Assembly (NCBI GenBank): GCA_032164245.1
Contig: JAVMKO010000001.1
Location: 62,850,892-62,914,891 of the forward strand
Origin: Sternotherus odoratus
Lineage: Eukaryota; Chordata; Testudines; Kinosternidae
Direction: 5' to 3'
Length of the DNA: 64,000 bases
The notes under the pieces were generated by a model. It ran no database searches, was not told the origin of the DNA, and worked only from the letters and a program-made list of their open reading frames with translations. Below, piece by piece: positions 59,303 to 64,000 of the stretch. The translations under genes and the position numbers were made by a program. Within the stretch, counting starts at the first letter, position 1. Every line of letters starts with the position of its first letter.

Positions 59303-59641
59303 GTAGACAAAAAGATCTCCACGGGCCGGATGAGAGGGCCTCGCGGGCCGCATCCGGCCCGCGGGCCGTAGTTTGGAGACCCCTGCTATAGACAAAGGGG
59401 CCTCGAGGGCCTAGGAACTAAGGCAGGGAAGTAAATGTCTGGGGACTGGGGGAACACTGTACAGAGCACGGGTTGTTTCACTGGAGCCACAAGAAGCACT
59501 ATAAATAAAGGACACTTGGGAGCACTGAAAAGAGTGTGAAGACCCTTATTGTGGGCGGACAGAACACAGGGCGGCCTGGACCCTGTGACACTGGGGGCTT
59601 GTCCAGGACCCTCCTAGCCATCGAGATTGGTGGTTGCAGAG

Positions 59642-60530
59642 ATGGAGGAGACCCTGAAGTGGCTCGTAACAACAGTACAGGAGATGCAACAGGCCCAACG
59701 GACTGAAAGGCAAGCCTTAATGACCTGGCAGGCGGAGCAGTAGATGGCGCTACAGGACTTTATCCATGAGCAGTCCACTGCCCAGCAATAGCTCCTGCAG
59801 AGAATGGTGAGGCTACCAGCGGGGAAGGGTGCCAAACCACCAGGATGGGGGTTGTGTAAGATGGGCCCGGCGGAAGACCCCGACGCTTTCCTCGGGACCT
59901 TCGAGAGGGTGGCCACTGTGGCAGATTGGGAGCGGAGGACCTGGGCAATGCGGCTGGCCCCGTACCTGGGGGGGAGGCCCAAGCGGCATTTATGACCCTG
60001 GGCGATGCACAGGCCTAGGAATACGACGCGGTTAAGGTGGCGATATTGGACCGAGTGGGACTCTCTGCAGAAAGATACCAGCAATGCTTTAGAGAGGCCC
60101 GGTTGACCGAGGGCATATGCCCCAAAACTGCTAGACTGGGCCCCGCGATGGTTGAGGCCGCACGTGTAGTCCCTGGAGGATGTATTGGACCAGCTGGTCC
60201 TTGAGCAGTTCCTCCGTGGACTCTTAGACCCGGTACGGGTGTGGGTCCGGAGGCACCAACCGGCCCGAGTTGCCGACGCGGTCAGGCTGACCAAAGAGTA
60301 CCTCAAGGCGGAGGGTCCTCGGCGAGGGGTGAAGCTGACCCGGGGCGTCGAACTAAGCCGAGGCCCGCCCGAGGTGCCACCGGGGAGACGGCCGGACCCA
60401 GGGACACCCCGACGCAAAGAACCATCTTGCTGGCAGTGTGGGCGCCCAGGCCACATAAAGCAAGATTTCCCCCAGATGGAATGCGGTCTCGCGGACTTCT
60501 GTGGGTGGACTGGGGGGGCCGGGAGGAGTG
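59642..60530 (+). pseudogene. Gag relic with SCAN-like capsid and damaged zinc knuckle
   Basis: An ATG at 59642 (MEETLKWLVTTVQEMQQAQ) starts a Gln-rich, probably coiled N-terminus, soon broken by stops. The capsid part follows as FLGTFERVATVADWERRTWA and LAPYLGG (59880-59985). A frameshift near 59990 moves the text YDAVKVAILDRVGLSAERYQ into another frame, which returns near 60180 as LVLEQFLRGLLDPVRVWVRR and HQPARVADAVRLTKEYL. This helix order is that of SCAN domains. The zinc knuckle CWQCGRPGHIKQDF (60428-60469) has C, C and H, but Phe where the last Cys is expected. The nucleocapsid normally packages RNA. This copy cannot be functional: several stops, two frameshifts, a lost zinc ligand. Confidence 0.8.
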
Positions 60531-60559
60531 AGGGGGCGCCCTCTCTCGATGGTGCAGGT

Positions 60560-60830
60560 GTCGTTGGGGGAGGAGGAGGCCCAAGAGGCAATATGGGACT
60601 CTGCCTCCACCTGGTCCCTGGTAAGGAAAACACTCATTAGGCCTCATTGGGTGGTCCAGGGGTCGAGGTTAGCCCTCTGGTGTATCCGTGGTGATACCCG
60701 CAGGTACCCAGTGGCAAGGGTGCCCCTCAAAACAGAGGGGTGCCTCCACTGGCAGTGGGCAGGCATGGTGCGTAAGCTGGCACACCCAGTCCTCCTGGGT
60801 AGGGACTGGAGAACCTCATCCAGGGAAGCC
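60560..60830 (+). pseudogene. Retropepsin relic
   Basis: In the frame starting at 60501 the text WDSASTWSLVRKTLI (from about 60594) sits where a DSG/DTG-type aspartic protease active site with 'LV' is expected. The Gly is replaced by Ala. It continues as LALWCIRGDTRRYPVARVPL and ends HPVLLGRDW (about 60784-60810), the C-terminal retropepsin signature of this Gypsy group. Nothing of reverse transcriptase follows: after a Lys/Glu/Pro-rich stretch (60840-61010) the sequence passes to a short Cys-rich frame and the 3' LTR. Pol was therefore deleted before or during the spread of this subfamily, or in this copy. Confidence 0.65.
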
Positions 60831-61117
60831 CCAGGCTGGGGCAAGGGGCCTAAGGGAGGGACGGGAGAGGACCCAAGCGAAAGAAAGCAAGGGGGCGAGG
60901 AGAGCCTCAGGCCCCCCAAAGGGAAACGAACCCCCTCCCCTCAAGCAGGGGAAGGGAGGGGGGCGATAGTAGAAACTCCTAGACGACAAGATGAAGCCAG
61001 GGAAAATGCTGGTGGTGCAGGGCAGATAAACGCTCAGGGGAAGCATGTCCCGAGTGTGACCCTCCTGAAAGGGAGGGAGATAAGGGGAGCCTGGGGGATG
61101 GACTACGGAGCCCCAAA

Positions 61118-61300
61118 GTGGGGCACCTAGCCGTTCAGAGGGTGCCGGGAGCAGCATGTAGCCTGTGCCAGTCAAAAGGGCATGGGCGAGGGAACTGCCA
61201 TTATGGGAAATGTGGGCAAGGGCCAGAGGACCCCGGGGAGGGTCCGCAGGAGCCAACAGGATGGGGGCAGATGGCCCCGGTGAGGTCGAGGATTGTCCGG
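61118..61300 (+). pseudogene. Second CCHC zinc-knuckle frame downstream of protease relic
   Basis: A plus-strand frame contains CSLCQSKGHGRGNC (61157-61198), a formally perfect CX2CX4HX4C knuckle, followed by HYGKCGQG. It lies after the protease relic and before the 3' LTR, an unusual place, because gag knuckles precede protease. It may be a shuffled or duplicated gag end or a chance motif. It is in a different frame from gag. Confidence 0.4.
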
Positions 61301-61353
61301 CCCAAAAGGGGCAGGAGCAGGGGAGCCTTGTGGCTTCCCGCAGAGGGGAGATG

Positions 61354-61825
61354 TGTGGCGGGGCAGGGGTAAAGACCCCGGAATGCCCTGCCTCTGCAGC
61401 TCAAATCCTGCTTCCTGGCAGGAGGCTCAGGGGCCGAAGCAGGTAGTGGCCAGCAGGGGAACTCTGCTGTCAGCCCTAAGGAGCCTAGGTCTGTAGGCTT
61501 AGTCAGGGCTGATTAATTACAGCTGGGGCAGGAAGCTGGGCTGGCTACAAAAACCCTGACTCATGGGCAGTTAGGGGGGAGGCCAAGCAAGGGAGAGGAG
61601 GCAAGAGCTCTGCTGCCTGGCTATAGGCAAAGGGGCCTTGAGGGCCTAGGAACTAAGGCAGGGAAGTTACTGTCTGGGGACTGGGGGAACACTGTACAGA
61701 GCACGGGTTGTTTCACTGGAGCCACAAGAAGCACTATAAATAAAGGACACTTGGGAGCACTGAAAAGAGTGTGAAGACCCTTATTGTGGGCCGACAGAAC
61801 ACAGGGCGGCCCGGACCCTGTGACA
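61354..61825 (+). repeat. 3' LTR
   Basis: The LTR is 472 bp, TGTGGCGGGGCAGGGG to GGACCCTGTGACA, colinear with the 5' LTR. It contains the TATAAATAAA segment at about 61735-61745 and keeps an uninterrupted version of the site that took the hAT insertion in the 5' LTR. Confidence 0.92.
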
Positions 61826-61830
61826 ATCAC

Positions 61831-62473
61831 TGAGATTTTTTTTTTGCCAAAATTATTTCTGTGACCAATTCTTGATTTGCAGCTTGTTCCAAAAGCAGAT
61901 TTTGTTTTAAATTATTGGACATTCAACATTATAACTGTTTCAAGTGGACACACTTAAATTACGTTTCTGTCCCTTGGCAAAATGAGTACAACTTTCTCAT
62001 CTCCAATTTTTCATCTCAGTGTTCACAGTGACTATAACCCATACAAAATTCACTATTCAAAAAAAGGCATATTTGCTTAAAATTCCCAGCTTCAATGAAT
62101 GAACATTTTTGCTAATAAACTCATTTACGAGAAGTTTTGTGGGAAGAAAATACAACCATGCAAATTTGTTTAAAATCTTGAACAAGCACTGCCAGAAAAA
62201 GAATTGCAGTAATTAATAATCTGTGTTACAAATGGAATATTATGCCAAGATTTGAGTTTGTCACAGAGTTCTTGCTTTTTGATAAGCATGTGACAGTATA
62301 CTTTAGAGGACTGTTGGAAAACTGCCAACAGTGATAATCAATGCTGCCTGTAGAAGGCATTTGTTTTCCATTTTCTTCTATTGCTATAAAGTCACACAAG
62401 TTTGAAGAAAATTAAAACTACTTTGAGGTAGATCACTTAATAAATGAATCACACCATAAATTTAATTTAAAAT
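61831..62473. other. Unique non-coding DNA
   Basis: This is AT-rich text with no gene or termini. It is the right flank of the LTR element. Confidence 0.45.
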
Positions 62474-63577
62474 GAGGGCTGTGAAGTGATTTACAAAATT
62501 GTGATTAATCGCACGATTAAAACATTAATCACAATTAAATGCATGATTAATCACACTTTGAAGCACTAGAATACTATTTATTTAAATATTTTTGGATGTT
62601 TTCTACATTTTCAAATATATTGATTTCAATTACAACAGAAAACAAAGAGTATAGTGCTCAATTTATATTTATTTTTATTACAAATATTTGCACCATAAAA
62701 ACAAAAAATACAGTATTTTTCAATTCCCCAAAAAAGAAGTGTAGTGCAGTCTCTTTACCATGAAAGTGGAACTTACAAATGTGGAATTAGGTACAGAAAA
62801 AAACCATTGGAAAGAAAAATGTAAAACTTTAGATCCTACAAGGCCACTCAGTCCTACTTCTTGTTCAGCCAATCGATCAGACAAACAAGTTTGTTTACAC
62901 TTCCAGGAGATAATGCTGCCCTCTTGTCCCCTGGAATGGTGGATGAGGCAGGAGATAATGCTGCCCTCTTGTCCCCTGGAATGGTGGAAGGGGCATATAA
63001 ATATTTAGCATACCTGGCACATATATACCTTGCAATATCAGCTACACAGTGCCATGTGAATGCCTGTTTTCACTTTTAGGTAACACTGAAATAAGAAGCA
63101 GGCAGCATTATCTCCTGAAATGTAAACAAACGTATTTGTCTTTGTGATTGGCTGAACAAGAAGTAGAACTGAGTGTGTAGGCTCTAAAGATTTATATTGT
63201 TCTGATTTTTTAGTTCCGTTATGTAACAAGAAAAAAATCTCCATTTGTAAATTGCGGTTTCACAATAAAGAGATCACACTACAGTACTTGTATGAGTTGA
63301 ATTGAAAATACTATTTTTTATCATTTTTGCAGTGCAAATATTTGTAATAAAAATAATATAAAGTGAGCATTTATATAAAAGTATATAAAAAGCATTGAGC
63401 ATTGTATATAAAAAGTATACTTTGTATTGTGTTGTAATTAAAATCAATATATTTAAAAATATAGAAAAGCAAAAATATCTTATACATTTCAATTGATATT
63501 CTATTGTTACACAGTGTAATTAAAACTGATTAACCATGATTAATTTTTTTTTAGTTAATTGCGTGAGTCAATGTAGG
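62474..63577. mobile_element. Fold-back hAT-Tip100-like element
   Basis: Left half: AGGGCTGTGAAGTGATTTAC, GTGATTAATCGCACGATTAA, then GATTTCAATTACAACAGAAA and TCTTGTTCAGCCAATCG. Right half, reverse-complemented, gives the same order: ATTGACTCACGCAATTAACT, ATTAATCATGG, GATTTTAATTACAACACAAT and TCTTGTTCAGCCAATCA. The two arms, each about 500 bp, are thus inverted copies of the same terminal region. This is a large palindrome with a centre near 63030. The AATTAATCGCG-type ends resemble the hAT-Tip100 elements known from reptiles. No transposase is present. Exact termini and target duplication were not fixed. Confidence 0.7.
62906..62992 (+). repeat. 45-bp tandem duplication in left arm of fold-back element
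   Basis: GGAGATAATGCTGCCCTCTT with GTCCCCTGGAATGGTGGA at 62906 recurs at 62951, a period of 45 bp and two copies. The right arm has a single copy, so the duplication came after the palindrome formed. Confidence 0.9.
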
Positions 63578-63654
63578 CTCCCTCGCCCTCCCAGTTGGAG
63601 GGAGATCACTAGGGCCGGTCCGAACCGGCCCAGGTTTTGCCCTGTCTGCCCCCT

Positions 63655-64000
63655 TCGTAGGTACCGTTGCCCGTAGGCCGGCAGTCTTTAAGGCTCGGGC
63701 CTGGGCCGCTGTGGACAGGCAGCCAGTAAATAAACAGTCTGTCAATAGGCGGGCTCCAGTCTGGGCTTCTAGGCAGGCAACCAGCAAGTAGACAGTCTTT
63801 CAGTAGGCTGGCTTCAGCCTGGGCTCCTAGGCACAGGCAGCCAGCAAGCAAATACAAACCGTCTCTAGAAGGCTGGGGCCTAAGCGTCAGCAGCACCCAG
63901 GCTTTCGGAGGGCTGACTATAGCCTGGGTTGGGCACAGGCAGCCAGCAACCAAACAAACAGTCTGTAGATGGCTGGGGCCTAAGCCTCAGTAGCACACAG
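63655..64000. repeat. About 60-bp minisatellite, cut by the window end
   Basis: The motif GGCAGCCAGCAAGCAAAcag…TAGGCTGG…CTGGGCT recurs with anchors CCAG at 63723, 63781, 63841 and 63943. Spacings are 58, 60 and 102 bp; the long one includes an extra GGGGCCTAAGCGTCAGCAGC segment that returns near 63976. The array continues beyond the window. It may be part of an LTR, but no terminus is visible. Confidence 0.8.

Larger units (their letters stand above)
58022..59385. mobile_element. Non-autonomous hAT element in the 5' LTR
   Basis: The ends are CAGGGGTCTCCAAACTTTTC and GTAGTTTGGAGACCCCTG, with a perfect 8-bp target duplication CTATAGAC (58014-58021 and 59386-59393). The 3' LTR has the uninterrupted site as CTATAGGC. 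It is 1,364 bp with no transposase. The left part is AT-rich, then comes a C-rich minisatellite (58360-59040) and then a promoter-like CpG-rich segment (59100-59310). Frames of up to 230 codons on the minus strand are the G-rich strand of the minisatellite and are not genes. It is younger than the LTR element that it interrupts. Confidence 0.92.
57755..59590 (+). repeat. 5' LTR (interrupted by hAT)
   Basis: Without the 1,364-bp hAT and its 8-bp duplication the LTR is 464 bp. It carries CACTATAAATAAAGGACACT at about 59508-59527, which combines a TATA-like box and AATAAA. It is colinear with the 3' LTR except for substitutions and a 7-8-bp indel at AGCCTAGGTCTGTAGGCTTA in the 3' copy. Confidence 0.9.
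57755..61825 (+). mobile_element. Full-length Gypsy-type (SCAN-like gag) LTR element, pol-deleted
   Basis: Two LTRs (57755-59590 with a hAT inside; 61354-61825) start TGTGGC and end CCCTGTGACA. They are flanked by a perfect 5-bp duplication ATCAC (57750-57754 and 61826-61830). The primer-binding site TGGGGGCTTGTCCAGGA (59592-59608) follows the 5' LTR and resembles the tRNA-Pro type. A purine tract CAGAGGGGAGA (61341-61351) precedes the 3' LTR. The internal 1.76 kb has a gag relic with a SCAN-like capsid, a zinc knuckle and a retropepsin relic, but no RT, RNase H or integrase. The two LTRs differ by roughly 25-30 substitutions by eye, so the copy is not young. I call it Gmr1-like Ty3/Gypsy because vertebrate SCAN domains derive from such gag proteins. 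Confidence 0.85.

Noticed and set aside
59614..60633. 339-codon minus-strand frame opposite the gag relic
   Set aside because: It is antisense to a clearly recognisable gag relic and has no motifs of its own.

Overview
This window looks like a stretch of a non-avian reptile nuclear genome. A turtle is the best guess from the repeat mix, which has CR1 LINEs, a Penelope-like element, an RTE-type retroposon, Gypsy-type LTR elements with a SCAN-like gag, Helitrons, hAT elements, a Tigger-like element and Harbinger elements with a MYB-like accessory gene. It holds no intact protein-coding gene, rRNA, tRNA or CRISPR array that I can support. The background is AT-rich non-coding DNA, interrupted by GC-rich islands. 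Nearly every island is the inside of a DNA transposon. The only candidate for a host exon is a 27-codon piece on the minus strand at about 16.6 kb with a perfect splice-donor consensus.

Layout. 0-10 kb: unique AT-rich DNA with a short hAT element (1372-1589), an LTR-like repeat (about 2.26-2.97 kb) and a 187-bp Tigger-like MITE (3058-3244). 10-13.1 kb: a CR1 3' end on the minus strand, a (TA)36 tract, then a 1,159-bp hAT element whose inside is a 104-bp tandem repeat. 13-23 kb: unique DNA, the candidate exon and a degenerate minus-strand CR1 (18.7-19.7 kb). 23-26 kb: Helitron copy A (minus) and a truncated Harbinger-like end. 26-32 kb: mostly unique DNA with a perfect 29-bp hairpin. 32.6-34.9 kb: a Harbinger element with a broken MYB/SANT-like gene that keeps its intron. 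35.9-38.1 kb: a minus-strand Penelope-like element cut in two by a Tigger-like element. 38-46 kb: unclassified repeats, a CR1 3' end and a palindromic MITE. 48.3-50.3 kb: two Helitrons joined end to end, the second carrying a solo LTR. 51.8-52.8 kb: hAT inside hAT. 54.8-56.8 kb: an RTE-type copy with a 5' inversion, then a CR1 RT fragment. 57.7-61.8 kb: a full-length Gypsy-type LTR element with ATCAC target duplications and a hAT element in its 5' LTR. 62.5-63.6 kb: a fold-back hAT-Tip100-like element. 63.6-64 kb: a minisatellite running off the end.

Two themes stand out. First, five separate non-autonomous DNA elements (two hATs, one Tigger-like, two Helitrons) have GC-rich minisatellites inside them, and two elements carry promoter-like cassettes: ZNF143-type motifs in one Helitron, NF-Y plus ETS motifs in one hAT. 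Second, nested insertions give a relative order of events: hAT after the Gypsy element, LTR after Helitron B, Tigger-like after Penelope-like, hAT after hAT. All calls rest on termini, target-site duplications and recognisable protein motifs read by eye. No database search was possible.
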